This document shows, piece by piece, positions 16,785 to 26,812 of a stretch of DNA of 35,995 bases (position 1 is its first letter; every line of letters starts with the position of its first letter). The stretch is from Prochlorococcus marinus (GTDB taxonomy: Bacteria; Cyanobacteriota; Cyanobacteriia; PCC-6307; Cyanobiaceae). The stretch lies in the NCBI RefSeq assembly GCF_001180245.1, contig NZ_CVSV01000021.1, positions 1 through 35,995 on the forward strand, given 5' to 3'. Both the position numbers and the translations under genes were made by a program. The notes under the pieces are model-generated. The model was not told the DNA's origin. It saw only the letters and a program-made list of their open reading frames with translations, and did no database searches.

Positions 16785-17540
16785 ATGTATTACCTTAATT
16801 TTTTCAAAAGACTTCTAAGCAGTTTAATCATTGGCGGGCAAGCAATTAATTTTATCTTTAAGGGTAAAATTTCTAAAAATGATCTCTTTGACCAACTTTT
16901 GGAGTCAGGTCCTGGCAGTTTATTAATTGTATTAATTACAGGAATTGCCGCAGGTACAGTTTTTAATATTCAAGTTGCATCACAACTTACAAGTATGGGG
17001 GTTTCAAGTGAAATTGGAGGTTTATTAGCTGTAGGCATGGCAAGAGAAATGGCTCCTCTTCTAACTGCTACTTTAATGACTGGGAAGGTTGCCACTGCCT
17101 ATGCTGCTCAACTGGGCACTATGAAAGTCACAGAACAAATTGAGGCAATAACCATGTTAAGGACCGAACCGGTCCAATATTTGGTAGTCCCAAGGTTACT
17201 ATCGATGGTAATAATGTCTCCAATACAGTGTCTTTTGTTTTTATCTGTAGCTTTATGGAGTGGACAAATTTGGAGCACAATTTTTTATAAAGTTCCTCCA
17301 ATAGTTTTTTGGACATCTGTAAGATCAGGTAATGTGAGTTTAACCAGTGCAGACTTAACTTCAATGTTAATAAAATCTGTAGTGTTCGGATTACTTATTT
17401 CAATAATTGCTTGTGGATATGGACTTACAACCAAAGGAGGTCCTAAAGAAGTTGGAACAAGTACAACAGGTGCAGTTGTAATGACTCTCGTTACTGTATC
17501 TTTAATGGATGTATTACTAACGCAAATTTTATTTGGATGA
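16785..17540 (+). CDS. mlaE: MlaE-type ABC transporter permease (lipid transport)
   Basis: A 251-residue permease of the MlaE/YrbE family, related to TGD1 of chloroplasts, which moves lipids between membranes. It opens with a short amphipathic helix, followed by several membrane helices. The conserved AREMAPLLTATLMTGKVATA is at ~87-106, and an EQ-loop-like VTEQIEAITMLRTEP (Glu117, Gln118) is followed by VVPR. The ATPase (MlaF) and MCE-domain (MlaD) partners are not in this window, so they must lie elsewhere, as is common in cyanobacteria. DUF3119, DUF3086 and plsY follow in the same direction, suggesting a lipid-linked group. The 3' end sits four bases before the next gene's likely ATG. Confidence 0.92.
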   Translation: MYYLNFFKRLLSSLIIGGQAINFIFKGKISKNDLFDQLLESGPGSLLIVLITGIAAGTVFNIQVASQLTSMGVSSEIGGLLAVGMAREMAPLLTATLMTGKVATAYAAQLGTMKVTEQIEAITMLRTEPVQYLVVPRLLSMVIMSPIQCLLFLSVALWSGQIWSTIFYKVPPIVFWTSVRSGNVSLTSADLTSMLIKSVVFGLLISIIACGYGLTTKGGPKEVGTSTTGAVVMTLVTVSLMDVLLTQILFG

Positions 17541-17544
17541 TTCT

Positions 17545-17949
17545 ATGTTTAATACTAAATCAAAAAAAGAGGATCCAGTAATAATATCTCCTTCATTTCA
17601 GTTGCCAATCATTCTAATAGTTTTAAGTTTTATGCTTTTGTTTTTGAATATTGGTTCTTTGCCAACAATAGTTTTTGCTTCTTTTAGCTTTTTTTTATTA
17701 CTTCAGTCATTCACCTTAAGAATAAAAATAACAAACGATGATTTTATCGTTTTACAATTAGGGAATGAGATTAGAACTTTTCCATTCAAGAACTGGATAT
17801 CATGGAAATTCTTTTTCCCTATAATCCCAGGTATTTTTTATTTTAGAGAAAAGTCCAGTCCTCATTTATTACCAATTTTATTTAATCCAAAGCAATTAAA
17901 AGATGAGCTTATGAAAAAAGTTGACTCCCTAGAAATTAAAAATTCTTAA
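17545..17949 (+). CDS. DUF3119 family protein, two helices plus a possible PH-like domain
   Basis: A protein of about 134 residues that I place in the cyanobacterial and plastid DUF3119 family. Two hydrophobic helices at ~19-37 and ~39-57 form a hairpin, then a beta-rich cytoplasmic part follows (LRIKITNDDFIVLQLGNEIRTFPF, then WISWKFFF and GIFYFREK). A C-terminal helix closes it (PKQLKDELMKKVDSL). That order is typical of bacterial PH-like (bPH) proteins, which is my reading, not a search result. The start is ambiguous: TTG 17533 would overlap mlaE by eight bases, but ATG 17545 is four bases after its stop and is preferred. Its close link to the lipid permease suggests a membrane or lipid role. 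Confidence 0.8.
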   Translation: MFNTKSKKEDPVIISPSFQLPIILIVLSFMLLFLNIGSLPTIVFASFSFFLLLQSFTLRIKITNDDFIVLQLGNEIRTFPFKNWISWKFFFPIIPGIFYFREKSSPHLLPILFNPKQLKDELMKKVDSLEIKNS

Positions 17950-17984
17950 AATTCAGACTTTGCCAAATCATCAAAATTATTTAA

Positions 17985-18995
17985 ATGACCAATACAGAAA
18001 TTTCCGACAATAATCCTGAAAAGGAATTAAAAATAGATAAGTCAATTTCAGATGATAAAACAAAACAAATTAGTAAAAAAAATTCAACTCAAAATAAAAA
18101 AATTACACCGAAAAACGATAAATCTACAAAATCTTTTGATGAAATTTCTAATGAAATTTTTAGAGATCTATTTTCAAAAAAAGATTCTTTAGTTAAAGAA
18201 ATAAAAGAGTTGGAAACAAAAAAAAATGAAATAGAAAAAGATATTGAGTCTAATTTTAAAGGACAGTCAGATAATATTGCTAAAAGAGTTAAAGGCTTTC
18301 AAGAGTACTTAACTGGAGCTTTGCAGAATCTTTCACAAAACGTAGAGAAACTTGAATTAGTTTCTCAACCAATAATCGTAAAGCCTTCTCCCCTTGATGA
18401 GAAAAAGCAAGACAATATCACAAATAATGTAGTTAATGTTCCCGCTCTTTCCGAGACATTTAAGCCAGATGAAGAGATTATAAAAAGTTGTTTTTCAAGT
18501 TTCACAGAACAACCCGACTTTTATGCAGAACCTTGGAAATTAAGACGGAGTCTTGATTCCTCAGATATAGAAATTATGGATGATTGGTTCTTTAACATGG
18601 GCGGAAGAGGTTCTCTTGAAAGTAGAGGTTCTCGACAAAAAAATGCCTTGTTATCAGCAGGCTTAATATCTATTCTTGGCGAATTATATGGAGATCAATT
18701 TCAGACTCTTATTTTAGCTTCGCAGCCTGAAAGATTAGGTGAATGGAGAAGAATTCTTCAAGATTCACTTGGTCTAACAAGGGATGACTTTGGACCTAAT
18801 AGTGGGATTGTTCTGTTTGAAAGGCCTGAAGGTGTCATCGAAAGAGCTGATAGATTAGAAGCCAATCAAGAATTGCCATTTATTATCATTGACGCTGCAG
18901 AAACTTCTGTTGAAATTCCAATACTTCAATTCCCATTATGGGTTGCATTTGCTGGTTCAGAGAATGAAATTTACGATGATCTTGAACTAAACTAA
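17985..18995 (+). CDS. DUF3086 family protein, coiled coil plus conserved domain
   Basis: A 336-residue protein of the cyanobacterial DUF3086 family. Residues ~1-55 are polar, low-complexity, and Lys/Asn/Ser rich. Residues ~60-122 are probably coiled coil (heptad-rich [20 protein letters not shown]). After a variable linker, the conserved C-terminal domain spans ~165-330, with [35 protein letters not shown] and [16 protein letters not shown], an alternating strand-helix pattern. There is no signal peptide or membrane helix and the function is unknown. It lies 36 bases after DUF3119 and five bases before plsY, so it is probably cotranscribed with them. The coiled coil suggests oligomerisation or a tether; no catalytic motif is recognised. 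Confidence 0.87.
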   Translation: MTNTEISDNNPEKELKIDKSISDDKTKQISKKNSTQNKKITPKNDKSTKSFDEISNEIFRDLFSKKDSLVKEIKELETKKNEIEKDIESNFKGQSDNIAKRVKGFQEYLTGALQNLSQNVEKLELVSQPIIVKPSPLDEKKQDNITNNVVNVPALSETFKPDEEIIKSCFSSFTEQPDFYAEPWKLRRSLDSSDIEIMDDWFFNMGGRGSLESRGSRQKNALLSAGLISILGELYGDQFQTLILASQPERLGEWRRILQDSLGLTRDDFGPNSGIVLFERPEGVIERADRLEANQELPFIIIDAAETSVEIPILQFPLWVAFAGSENEIYDDLELN

Positions 18996-19000
18996 GGTTT

Positions 19001-19594
19001 ATGAATATCTTAATAATTTTTACAAGTTATCTTTTAGGATCACTTCCGACAGGTTTTTTAATTGGAAAATATATCAAAAATATAGATCTAAGAACTATGG
19101 GTTCTGGATCTACGGGTGCCACAAATGTCTTAAGAAATGTTGGGAAATGGCCAGCACTTTTTGTTTTTATCATTGACGTTGGGAAAGGCCTTATTGCAGT
19201 AAAAATTGCTCAATATTATACAGATCAAGGATTAATAGAGGTAATAGCAGGGATATCCGCTATCGCAGGACATATTTGGCCAATATGGCTTAGAGGTAAA
19301 GGAGGGAAAGCTGTTGCTACTGGATTAGGGATGTTTTTAGCTCTTTCTTGGAAAGTTGGACTCGCATCTCTTGGCATTTTTTTAATAGTTCTAACAAAAA
19401 CTAAATTTGTTTCTTTATCCAGTATTTCAGCTGCAATCTTACTTCCTATTTTTATGTTTTTTTATCTAAATAAATTTATGCACTCATACTTTTTTATAAG
19501 TTTAATTGTGGCGTTATTAGTAATCTGGAAACATAGAACAAACATAACAAGATTGCTTAAGGGAGAAGAATCAAAAATTAATCAAAATCAATAG
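19001..19594 (+). CDS. plsY: acyl-phosphate:glycerol-3-phosphate acyltransferase PlsY
   Basis: A 197-residue polytopic inner-membrane enzyme that makes lysophosphatidate from acyl-phosphate and glycerol-3-phosphate, the first step of phospholipid and glycolipid synthesis. Typical features are an N-terminal helix with [14 protein letters not shown], the motif [34 protein letters not shown], and several hydrophobic helices. Length is standard. It is the last gene of the forward group that starts with mlaE. Its 3' end overlaps pyrF on the opposite strand by 17 bases, so the transcripts must overlap. Confidence 0.96.
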   Translation: MNILIIFTSYLLGSLPTGFLIGKYIKNIDLRTMGSGSTGATNVLRNVGKWPALFVFIIDVGKGLIAVKIAQYYTDQGLIEVIAGISAIAGHIWPIWLRGKGGKAVATGLGMFLALSWKVGLASLGIFLIVLTKTKFVSLSSISAAILLPIFMFFYLNKFMHSYFFISLIVALLVIWKHRTNITRLLKGEESKINQNQ

Positions 19595-20309
19595 ATTTAA
19601 ATATTTCTATTAGAGCTTTATTAGGATCTATAGCTTTTGAAATTGATCTGCCAATGACTAACTTAGAAGCGCCATTATCTATAGCTTCATAGGGAGTCAT
19701 AATTCTATTTTGATCATCTTTATTGTCTGCATTTAATCTGATACCTGGTGTAATAAGTTCAAAGTTATCCTTATAAATAGATCTCAACATTTTTACCTCC
19801 CAAGGGGAACAAACACATCCATCTAATCCGGCATCAAAAGACAACTTTGCAAGTCTCAATACATTTTCTTCAATTGAATTATTTCTATCAAGATCAGTTT
19901 GAAAATCTATAAGAGAAAAGCTTGTTAAAACAGTTATTCCTATAACCAATGGAGGTTTTACACTAACTGAGGCAGCTCCTTCTAAAGATGCTTTTTTCGA
20001 ATCCTTAAGAGCTTTTAAACCTGCTGAAGCATGAATAGAAATTATATCAACCCCTAATTTTGAAACTTGGAAACATGCCGCTCGCATGGTATTTGGAATA
20101 TCATGAAATTTTAAGTCTAGAAAAATTTTTTTATTTAAACCTTTTAATATTTCAATAACCCTCGGACCTTCCCTTACAAAAAGTTCCAAACCAACTTTCA
20201 CCCACCTAATATTAGGACATTTCCCCAAAAGTAATTTTGCTTGACTTAAATCTAATCCATCAATTGCCAATATTATTTTATCCTCCGAATTAAATTTATT
20301 ATTCATCAA
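19578..20309 (-). CDS. pyrF: orotidine 5'-phosphate decarboxylase
   Basis: A 243-residue TIM-barrel enzyme that removes CO2 from orotidine monophosphate to form [11 protein letters not shown] opens the barrel and the catalytic block [16 protein letters not shown] is clear. [14 protein letters not shown] phosphate-binding sequence near the C-terminus (KLVIGRSIS) is present. The ATG start is followed by a second ATG (MMNN), and either could be used. It lies three bases downstream of tyrS on the same strand and overlaps plsY at its 3' end. Length is typical. Confidence 0.97.
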   Translation of the reverse strand: MMNNKFNSEDKIILAIDGLDLSQAKLLLGKCPNIRWVKVGLELFVREGPRVIEILKGLNKKIFLDLKFHDIPNTMRAACFQVSKLGVDIISIHASAGLKALKDSKKASLEGAASVSVKPPLVIGITVLTSFSLIDFQTDLDRNNSIEENVLRLAKLSFDAGLDGCVCSPWEVKMLRSIYKDNFELITPGIRLNADNKDDQNRIMTPYEAIDNGASKLVIGRSISKAIDPNKALIEIFKSIDFD

Positions 20310-20312
20310 TTT

Positions 20313-21551
20313 TCAGTTTTCAAACCTCTTAATTATTTTTTTTCCAATTTGCAAAATTTTTCCTTCCAAATCATTTTTTGAATTAAAAACTAAATCAGGA
20401 TTCATTACTTTCTGACTATCAATTTTTACACCCCCACCTTTAATAGATCTTTTGGATTCGCTGCTAGATTTAAAAAGTTTAAGAGCACTTAATAAGTAGA
20501 AAAACTTTACTGGAAAAACTACTTCTTTTAAAGAAATCTCTGGAATTTCTCCAACTTTTTCTTTGTGTCCAAGGAATAATTTTTCGCAGTTTGATTGCGC
20601 CTTTAATGCTTCTTCGGACCCATGGAATAAAGTGGTAACTTCTAAAGCCATTCTTCTCTGTAATTCACGAGGATTTGAGTTTTCCAGAAAACTTAAATCT
20701 AATTCAGTAAGTAATTCAAAATAGGTGGGTATTATATTATCGGGTACTTTTTCTAATTTTGAATACATTGAAAGAGGATCTTCAGTTAAACCGACGGTGT
20801 TAAATTCAGATTTACTCATCTTCTTAATTCCATCTAAACCTGTCAAAATTGGCAGCAGAAGACCAAATTGAGGGTCTTGTTTAAAATGCCTTTGAAGGTC
20901 TCTTCCTATTGCAATATTAAATTTCTGATCTGTGCCTCCAAGCTCAATATCTGATTGAACAATTACCGAATCGTAACCTTGTAAAAGTGGATATAAGAAT
21001 TCATGCAAAGCAATTGGGATTTGCGATGTGTACCTTTTATTAAATTCCTCCTTAGCTAGCATTTGACTAACTGTTGCACTCCCCATTAATTCAATGATCG
21101 AATTAAGATTTAATCCTTTTAACCATTCACTGTTATATCTAATTTCTATTCTATCTTTTGAATCAAAATCTAAAATTGATTCATTTGCTGGCCTTCCCAT
21201 CCCTAGTTGGGTTAAGTATGTTTTTGCATTATCCTTAACTTGTTTTTCCGATAACTGAACTCTTGTTTTGTTTTTTCCAGTTGGATCTCCAATTTGAGCA
21301 GTAAAATCCCCAATAATTAAAACTGCAATATGTCCATTATCTTGGAATGCCCTAAGTTTTTTAAACAATATGCTGTGCCCAAGATGAATATCTGTTCCAG
21401 TTGGATCGATGCCAAGTTTAACCCTTAATTTTTTATTATTTTTTTTCGCATGATCAATTATCTCCGAAAAGGTTTGATCTGTTCCCTTAATTGGAAAATA
21501 TTCTTCTATTCCTCTTGACAGCCATGATGGCAATTTTAAATTATCTGTCAT
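20313..21551 (-). CDS. tyrS: tyrosyl-tRNA synthetase
   Basis: A 412-residue class I aminoacyl-tRNA synthetase that charges tRNA-Tyr. HLGH (56-59) is the HIGH motif, followed by [10 protein letters not shown], and KMSKS is at 244-248. A C-terminal S4-like RNA-binding part ([13 protein letters not shown]) ends the protein. The set YNSEW and QGYD-type residues fit tyrosine recognition. It forms a run with DUF1825 upstream (19 bases) and pyrF downstream (three bases), all on the minus strand. Confidence 0.97.
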   Translation of the reverse strand: MTDNLKLPSWLSRGIEEYFPIKGTDQTFSEIIDHAKKNNKKLRVKLGIDPTGTDIHLGHSILFKKLRAFQDNGHIAVLIIGDFTAQIGDPTGKNKTRVQLSEKQVKDNAKTYLTQLGMGRPANESILDFDSKDRIEIRYNSEWLKGLNLNSIIELMGSATVSQMLAKEEFNKRYTSQIPIALHEFLYPLLQGYDSVIVQSDIELGGTDQKFNIAIGRDLQRHFKQDPQFGLLLPILTGLDGIKKMSKSEFNTVGLTEDPLSMYSKLEKVPDNIIPTYFELLTELDLSFLENSNPRELQRRMALEVTTLFHGSEEALKAQSNCEKLFLGHKEKVGEIPEISLKEVVFPVKFFYLLSALKLFKSSSESKRSIKGGGVKIDSQKVMNPDLVFNSKNDLEGKILQIGKKIIKRFEN

Positions 21552-21570
21552 GAAGCTTTAACCGTTAACT

Positions 21571-21894
21571 TTAAGAAGTTTTATCAAGTTCATCCTTCAT
21601 TCTTATTAAGGTTTTATTCATTTGATCAAACATTTGATCAGGAGTAATCCCAAATTGACTTAACTGTGTCTTTAATTGTTCTACTGTCATTTTTGCTTGA
21701 AAATCTTCAGACAATTCAAATCTCTTCATAAAAACCTTATAACTATCCATGAGTGATTCCATTTTTTTTATAAACATTTTTTTTCCTTCTCTGTCAAATT
21801 TTCCATAATCAGAACCAAGTTTCATAAGTTCTTGGTAATTTGTAAAAAGCTTTTTAGCTTCTTCTTGAACGATGTCTGACTCAAAGAATCCCAT
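21571..21894 (-). CDS. DUF1825 family protein
   Basis: A 107-residue, apparently all-helical soluble protein of the cyanobacterial DUF1825 family. It opens MGFFESDIVQEEAKKLFTNYQEL, a conserved start, and continues as charged helices (GKFDREGKKMFIKKME) ending with MFDQMNKTLIRMKDEL. There is no signal peptide, membrane helix or catalytic motif. The role is unknown. It lies just upstream of tyrS and is probably cotranscribed, and it is divergent from the GIY-YIG-like gene across 149 bases. Confidence 0.88.
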   Translation of the reverse strand: MGFFESDIVQEEAKKLFTNYQELMKLGSDYGKFDREGKKMFIKKMESLMDSYKVFMKRFELSEDFQAKMTVEQLKTQLSQFGITPDQMFDQMNKTLIRMKDELDKTS

Positions 21895-22043
21895 TTCTAT
21901 TTTTTACTTCGCAGATTAAGGCTCAATTACAAGATAACAAGAATCTTTTAAATTGATTAGAAGGTTAATAAATTTTAGTTTATAAATAATTCTTTGATTT
22001 ATATTTTTTCAGAATTAAATTTAGTAGACATGTTTCATAAATA

Positions 22044-22655
22044 TTGGAAAAATTTAACGTAAATAATATTTCAAACCAAAATAGACAATTTGAATTATTT
22101 GGTTCAAATGTAAATACATCAATTAATTTTCAACATTCAAATAATATAAAAATCAAAGGCGAAATCTTAACTGACTGGAGGGATAGAATCTATAATCATC
22201 AATTCAAAATTTCAAAAGATACTCATAACAAAACTTTGTACCAAACAAGTCTTCCTATAAATACAATTTCCGATGAAAGAAAAATTGATCCGTTTTCCTT
22301 ACAGCCATTATCATTGAACTTTTGGAGAACCAATCAATATATACACAATGGGCCAGCAATGTATTTTGTAATTGACTCGATGGAGAGTTCTAAAATAATC
22401 CTTTATATAGGAGAAACAAATTCAGCAAATAAAAGATGGAAGGGAGAACATGACTGTAAAAATTACCTCACGAACTATAAAGAAGCCCTAGCTCATAACA
22501 AACTCTCAAGTCACCAAGATATTCGTTTCTTCTTAGATGTACCTAAAGAAGTAAAATTAAGACGTAAATTAGAACAGCAACTGATATATTTATGGTTACC
22601 ACCTTTTAATAAAGAAACTCGAGATAGGTGGGCAACTACTTTCACAAACAACTAA
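22044..22655 (+). CDS. GIY-YIG nuclease-like protein
   Basis: A 203-residue protein. Residues ~1-100 are a polar N-terminus without a clear domain (a conserved LTDWRDRIYNHQ segment). Residues ~105-192 look like a GIY-YIG nuclease fold: a GIY-like strand AMYFVID (105-111), ILYIGET with YIG at 121-123, Arg131 in NKRWKGEH, Glu177 in LEQQLIYLW, and Asn189 in PPFNKETR. Those residues match the catalytic Tyr, Arg, Glu and Asn of the family, so it may be active. Substrate is unknown; roles in repair or mobile DNA exist in the family. The start is TTG 22044, as no ATG lies in frame upstream of the domain. pepA follows 24 bases later. Confidence 0.83.
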   Translation: MEKFNVNNISNQNRQFELFGSNVNTSINFQHSNNIKIKGEILTDWRDRIYNHQFKISKDTHNKTLYQTSLPINTISDERKIDPFSLQPLSLNFWRTNQYIHNGPAMYFVIDSMESSKIILYIGETNSANKRWKGEHDCKNYLTNYKEALAHNKLSSHQDIRFFLDVPKEVKLRRKLEQQLIYLWLPPFNKETRDRWATTFTNN

Positions 22656-22679
22656 AAGTTAATTAAATCCATTTAACAA

Positions 22680-24152
22680 ATGCAATTTTCCACATTCCAA
22701 AAAAATCTAGATAACTGGCAAGGTGCTTCATTAATTTTTGGAGTTTTAGAGGAAGAAATTTCAAGCCAACTTGAAAATATAAAATTTGTTATTGACCCAA
22801 AATTATTACTAAAAAAAGTTACTCAAAAAAAATTTAAAGGAGAAAAAGGAAAAATTTTAAGCTTTGAATTTTTAGATCAAAAATTAGAAACTTTAATCAT
22901 ACTTGGTCTTGGCAAATCGAATGACCTAAATAAAAGTGATATTGAAAATTCTATAGGAAATCTAGTTAGGAAAACAGTCGATAAAAATGAAAAAATCAGC
23001 ATCTTGCTACCTTGGGAATTTATAAATTCACAACTAGAAATAAATCAATTAGCAGAGTCAGCTAGATTATCTGCCTATAACGACAATAGATTTAATAAGA
23101 AAAGAGATGAAAAGAAAGTTCTTAAAGAAATAGAGTTTTTAAATTTAAAAGAATCTGAGAATATTAGCTTTGAAGAGACCGCACAAATATGTGAAGGTGT
23201 AGAACTAGCTAGAAGACTTGTAGCCGCCCCTCCAAATAGTCTTACGCCTCAAGAAATGTCTATACAAGCTTCTCAAATAGCTAAAGATCATGGTTTGGAA
23301 GTAAAAATTTTAGAGGCAAAAGATTGTGAAGATTTAGGAATGGGTGCATATTTAGCTGTAGCAAAAGGTTCTGATCTAGATCCAAAATTTATACATCTTA
23401 CTTTAAAGTCAGAGGGGCCTATTAAAGAAAAGATTGCGCTTGTTGGTAAGGGTTTAACCTTTGATTCGGGAGGATACAATCTGAAAGTAGGAGCATCTCA
23501 AATTGAAATGATGAAATATGATATGGGCGGAAGCGCTGCAGTTTTAGGAGCGGCAAAAGCACTTGGAGCAATGAAACCAAAGGGATTAGAAATTCATTTT
23601 ATTGTGGCATCTTGCGAAAACATGATAAATGGATCTGCAGTACATCCTGGAGATGTAGTTAAGGCATCTAATGGTAAGACAATTGAAATAAATAACACTG
23701 ATGCAGAGGGCAGACTCACATTAGCTGATGCTTTAACTTACGCATCAAATTTAAAACCAGATTCAATAATAGATCTCGCAACTTTAACAGGAGCTATTGT
23801 AGTTGCATTAGGGAATGATGTAGCTGGATTCTGGAGCAATAATGATGATTTAGCAAATGACCTAAAAGCCGCATCAGCCCTGTCTGGAGAAGAACTATGG
23901 CAAATGCCTTTACAAAAATCTTACAAAGAAGGTTTAAAGTCTCATATAGCTGATATGAAAAATACAGGCCCTAGAGCAGGTGGCTCAATAACTGCTGCTT
24001 TGTTTTTAGAGGAATTCTTTGATAAAGAGATTAAATGGGCTCATATTGATATTGCTGGGACTTGTTGGACTGACAAGAATAAGGGAATTAACCCATCAGG
24101 TGCAACCGGTTTTGGAGTTAAAACTCTTGTTCAATGGATTAAAAATAAATAA
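22680..24152 (+). CDS. pepA: leucyl aminopeptidase (M17)
   Basis: A 490-residue cytosolic metallo-aminopeptidase that forms hexamers and removes N-terminal residues from peptides. The N-terminal ~1-165 domain varies; the catalytic domain starts [14 protein letters not shown]. Metal and catalytic residues are Lys257 ([10 protein letters not shown]), Asp262, Lys269, Asp281, and Asp341, Glu343, Arg345 in the signature [14 protein letters not shown]. These correspond to the E. coli PepA residues. The length is normal. It is cotranscribed with the GIY-YIG gene, and the 3' end is 11 bases from msrA on the opposite strand. Confidence 0.97.
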   Translation: MQFSTFQKNLDNWQGASLIFGVLEEEISSQLENIKFVIDPKLLLKKVTQKKFKGEKGKILSFEFLDQKLETLIILGLGKSNDLNKSDIENSIGNLVRKTVDKNEKISILLPWEFINSQLEINQLAESARLSAYNDNRFNKKRDEKKVLKEIEFLNLKESENISFEETAQICEGVELARRLVAAPPNSLTPQEMSIQASQIAKDHGLEVKILEAKDCEDLGMGAYLAVAKGSDLDPKFIHLTLKSEGPIKEKIALVGKGLTFDSGGYNLKVGASQIEMMKYDMGGSAAVLGAAKALGAMKPKGLEIHFIVASCENMINGSAVHPGDVVKASNGKTIEINNTDAEGRLTLADALTYASNLKPDSIIDLATLTGAIVVALGNDVAGFWSNNDDLANDLKAASALSGEELWQMPLQKSYKEGLKSHIADMKNTGPRAGGSITAALFLEEFFDKEIKWAHIDIAGTCWTDKNKGINPSGATGFGVKTLVQWIKNK

Positions 24153-24163
24153 CTATATTTAAA

Positions 24164-24766
24164 TCATTCATTCCAAAGATTTGTTGATCTAGCGTTATCT
24201 CCCCATAATTTATCCAACCTCTGATCTCTCCCACATGAGAATCTATAGAACTTATATTTTAATTCATTTCTCTCAGCGAAATCCTGATGATATTCTTCAG
24301 CTAACCAAAATTGACCTTTTGATTTAAGTTCTACAGATATTTTTTCTAATGGCACACGCAATTCATTAGAGGCGGAAGCAACTGCATTTATTGCATCACT
24401 TTTCTCATTTGCATCTTTGAAAAAGATCACTGGCCTATAAGAATCTCCACGATCACAAAATTGACCCTTGCCATCCAGAGGATCAATATTTCTGAAATAA
24501 AGCCTAAGTATCTCGGGCAAAGTTACCAATTTGGAATCATAGTTTACCAAAACCACTTCCTGATGTCCTTCATGATTTTCGTATGTAGGATTTTGTAAAT
24601 CTCCACCTGAATAGCCACTTTGTACAAAATTTATCCCCTTGAGTGACTCTAAATCATGCTCTAAACACCAAAAACAACCTCCTCCAAGAATTAATTCCTC
24701 TGCAAAAACGTTTACAGGGTTAATAAATATTGAAAGAGTAATTATTAGAGATAACAAATATTTCAT
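24164..24766 (-). CDS. msrA: exported peptide methionine sulfoxide reductase MsrA
   Basis: A 200-residue enzyme that reduces S-methionine sulfoxide in proteins. A signal peptide covers ~1-22 (MKYLLSLIITLSIFINPVNVFA), so it probably acts in the periplasm or thylakoid lumen. The catalytic GGGCFWCLE follows, with Cys31 as nucleophile; SGYSGGDLQNPTYE and YRPVIFF are typical. EEYHQDFAERN and a C-terminal Cys in RFSCGRDQ may supply the resolving thiol. It lies 16 bases after lpxB on the same strand and may be read from the lipid A operon. Confidence 0.94.
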   Translation of the reverse strand: MKYLLSLIITLSIFINPVNVFAEELILGGGCFWCLEHDLESLKGINFVQSGYSGGDLQNPTYENHEGHQEVVLVNYDSKLVTLPEILRLYFRNIDPLDGKGQFCDRGDSYRPVIFFKDANEKSDAINAVASASNELRVPLEKISVELKSKGQFWLAEEYHQDFAERNELKYKFYRFSCGRDQRLDKLWGDNARSTNLWNE

Positions 24767-24782
24767 TTTTTTATTATAAAGT

Positions 24783-25961
24783 TCAAATAATAGAATTAAT
24801 AATCTCTTTAGCAGCTCTCTGGACTACGCCCTTTTCTCCTAATTCTTTTTTTAAAAAAGCATAACCTTTTTTAATTTTTATTTTTTCTGACTTCCCATCA
24901 AGAATCCTACAAGATTTATAGAAAATTTTCTTTTCATCAAAGTCCTTTTGTACAAACTCAGGGATTATTAATTTATTAACTAACAAATTTACAGGTGAAA
25001 TAAATTTTACTTTAAAATTGAGTATTTTTTTAGCAATAAAAGCAGTTACCCTACTTACTCTGTAACCAACGATCTGTGGGATTCCATATAAAGCTAATTC
25101 CATATTAACTGTCCCAGATTTGCAAAGAGCAATTTTAGTTAGGGAATAAATATAAGGCTTTAATTTCGCACTATCTTTTTGAGAAATAACAAGTCCTTTA
25201 ACTTGATATTTTCTAAAGGCTTTTTTGAATATTTCATCAAAAGCATCCCGACAGGAGGGAATATAGACAACCAAACTTGGATATTTTTGTTGTAATTTTT
25301 TAGCCGATTTCATAAAAGTAGGTAATACATATCTCAATTCTTGAGGTCTTGATGCGGGCATTAAAAGTATGATGTTTTGATTTGGGCGAAGGTTTAAGAT
25401 AGTTCTAGCATCTTTCTTGAGAGGAAGTTTTTTTGTTAAATCAATCATTGGATGTCCAACCCAAAAAACATTTCCGCCCCTCTTTTTGTAAAACGCTGCT
25501 TCTTTCTTAAAAATTGCAAAAATTTTATCAGAAAACCTTATTAGATTTGTTGTAGTGTTATTGCCAACCCTCCAAGCCCACTCTTGAGGAGCAATGTAGT
25601 AAAAAATTGGAATTTTAGTCTTCGATCTTTTTAATTTAGTACCAATTTTTATATTAGGTCCCATATAGTCAATCAAAATTAAGCAATCAGGAGGATATTT
25701 TTTTAGTAATTTATAGAACCTTGTTTGAATTCTTATCGTTGGGATAATAAGAGGTAAAGCCTCCCAAATTCCTATTGCACTAATTGATGTAGTATCTTGA
25801 AGAATTTTTACACCTTCTTTCTTCATCCTTTCCCCGCCTAATCCGCAAATTTCTAAATCTATAGATTTTTTTTTAGCTTCATCTAATAATGCTTTTGATA
25901 ACAAACTTCCGTGCAAATCTCCAGAGACTTCTCCAGTACTTATAAATATCTTTTTATTCAT
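24783..25961 (-). CDS. lpxB: lipid-A-disaccharide synthase
   Basis: A 392-residue GT-19 family glycosyltransferase. It joins UDP-2,3-diacylglucosamine and 2,3-diacylglucosamine-1-phosphate on the cytoplasmic face of the inner membrane in lipid A synthesis. The N-terminal block ISTGEVSGDLHG is the family signature. FYYIAPQEWAWR, VGHPMID, LLMPASRPQEL and LALYGIPQIVGYR follow. Its start overlaps lpxA by four bases (coordinates 25958-25961), so translation is probably coupled. Length is typical. LpxA, LpxC and FabZ genes are just upstream. Confidence 0.95.
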   Translation of the reverse strand: MNKKIFISTGEVSGDLHGSLLSKALLDEAKKKSIDLEICGLGGERMKKEGVKILQDTTSISAIGIWEALPLIIPTIRIQTRFYKLLKKYPPDCLILIDYMGPNIKIGTKLKRSKTKIPIFYYIAPQEWAWRVGNNTTTNLIRFSDKIFAIFKKEAAFYKKRGGNVFWVGHPMIDLTKKLPLKKDARTILNLRPNQNIILLMPASRPQELRYVLPTFMKSAKKLQQKYPSLVVYIPSCRDAFDEIFKKAFRKYQVKGLVISQKDSAKLKPYIYSLTKIALCKSGTVNMELALYGIPQIVGYRVSRVTAFIAKKILNFKVKFISPVNLLVNKLIIPEFVQKDFDEKKIFYKSCRILDGKSEKIKIKKGYAFLKKELGEKGVVQRAAKEIINSII

Positions 25962-26812
25962 ACATTCACTACAGGCATTGGTCCTCGTCTTTCTTTAGAT
26001 ATTGACTCTTTTAAAAAATTACATAATTTTGAAGATGAAATATCTAATTTTCCTGCCATTACTTTTTCTAATGAATTTGAAATCGCATCATTAGATTTAA
26101 AAAGTAGATTCCAAGTACTTTGAAGTAATTTTAAGTCAAAATCTTTATTTTCCATTAGACCACTTCTCTTAATTCCTATCCTGTTTAAACCTCTCAATCT
26201 TCCTGGATGCCCTTCGGCCAAACAAAAAGGAGGTACATCTCTATCTACTCTAGTCATCCCTCCAATCATTGCTAAATATCCAATATGTACAAATTGATGA
26301 ATACCTAAACAACCACCAATAATAGCTTTATCTTCGATCTTCACATGGCCCGCAACTTGAACACTATTTGATAAAACTATCCTGTTACCGAGTTCACAAT
26401 TATGTCCGATATGAGTATAAGCCATCAACAAATTATTATTCCCAATAATAGTTTTTTCTCCTTCATCAGTTGCTTTATTAATAGTTACACATTCTCTGAA
26501 AGTATTGTTATCTCCAATAATTACTTCAGTGTGGGCCCCTTTATATTTGAGGTCTTGGGGGTCAAAACCTATAAAAACACTTGGGAAAACTTTATTGTTT
26601 ATACCAATCCTAGTTCTTCCTGAAATAACGGCGTTAGGTCCTATTTCGGTACCTTTTCCTATAGTCACATCAGGACCGATAATAGCTCCTTGAGAAACAA
26701 TAACCCCATCATGTAATTCGGCACTTGGATCAACATAAGCATTTGGATGCACTTTTACACCCGTAAAGCTTTCATTTAATTCAGTATTTTTACTATCCAT
26801 ATCCCTAATCAA
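25958..26812 (-). CDS. lpxA: UDP-N-acetylglucosamine O-acyltransferase
   Basis: A 284-residue left-handed beta-helix acyltransferase that starts lipid A synthesis by adding a 3-hydroxyacyl chain from ACP. Hexapeptide repeats run from about residue 20 ([19 protein letters not shown]) to ~190. The catalytic histidine region [10 protein letters not shown] is present, and a helical C-terminal domain follows. A second ATG four codons in (MDSKN) is a possible start. It overlaps fabZ by eight bases upstream and lpxB by four bases downstream. Length is slightly longer than E. coli LpxA, mainly at the N-terminus. Confidence 0.96.
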   Translation of the reverse strand: MIRDMDSKNTELNESFTGVKVHPNAYVDPSAELHDGVIVSQGAIIGPDVTIGKGTEIGPNAVISGRTRIGINNKVFPSVFIGFDPQDLKYKGAHTEVIIGDNNTFRECVTINKATDEGEKTIIGNNNLLMAYTHIGHNCELGNRIVLSNSVQVAGHVKIEDKAIIGGCLGIHQFVHIGYLAMIGGMTRVDRDVPPFCLAEGHPGRLRGLNRIGIKRSGLMENKDFDLKLLQSTWNLLFKSNDAISNSLEKVMAGKLDISSSKLCNFLKESISKERRGPMPVVNV

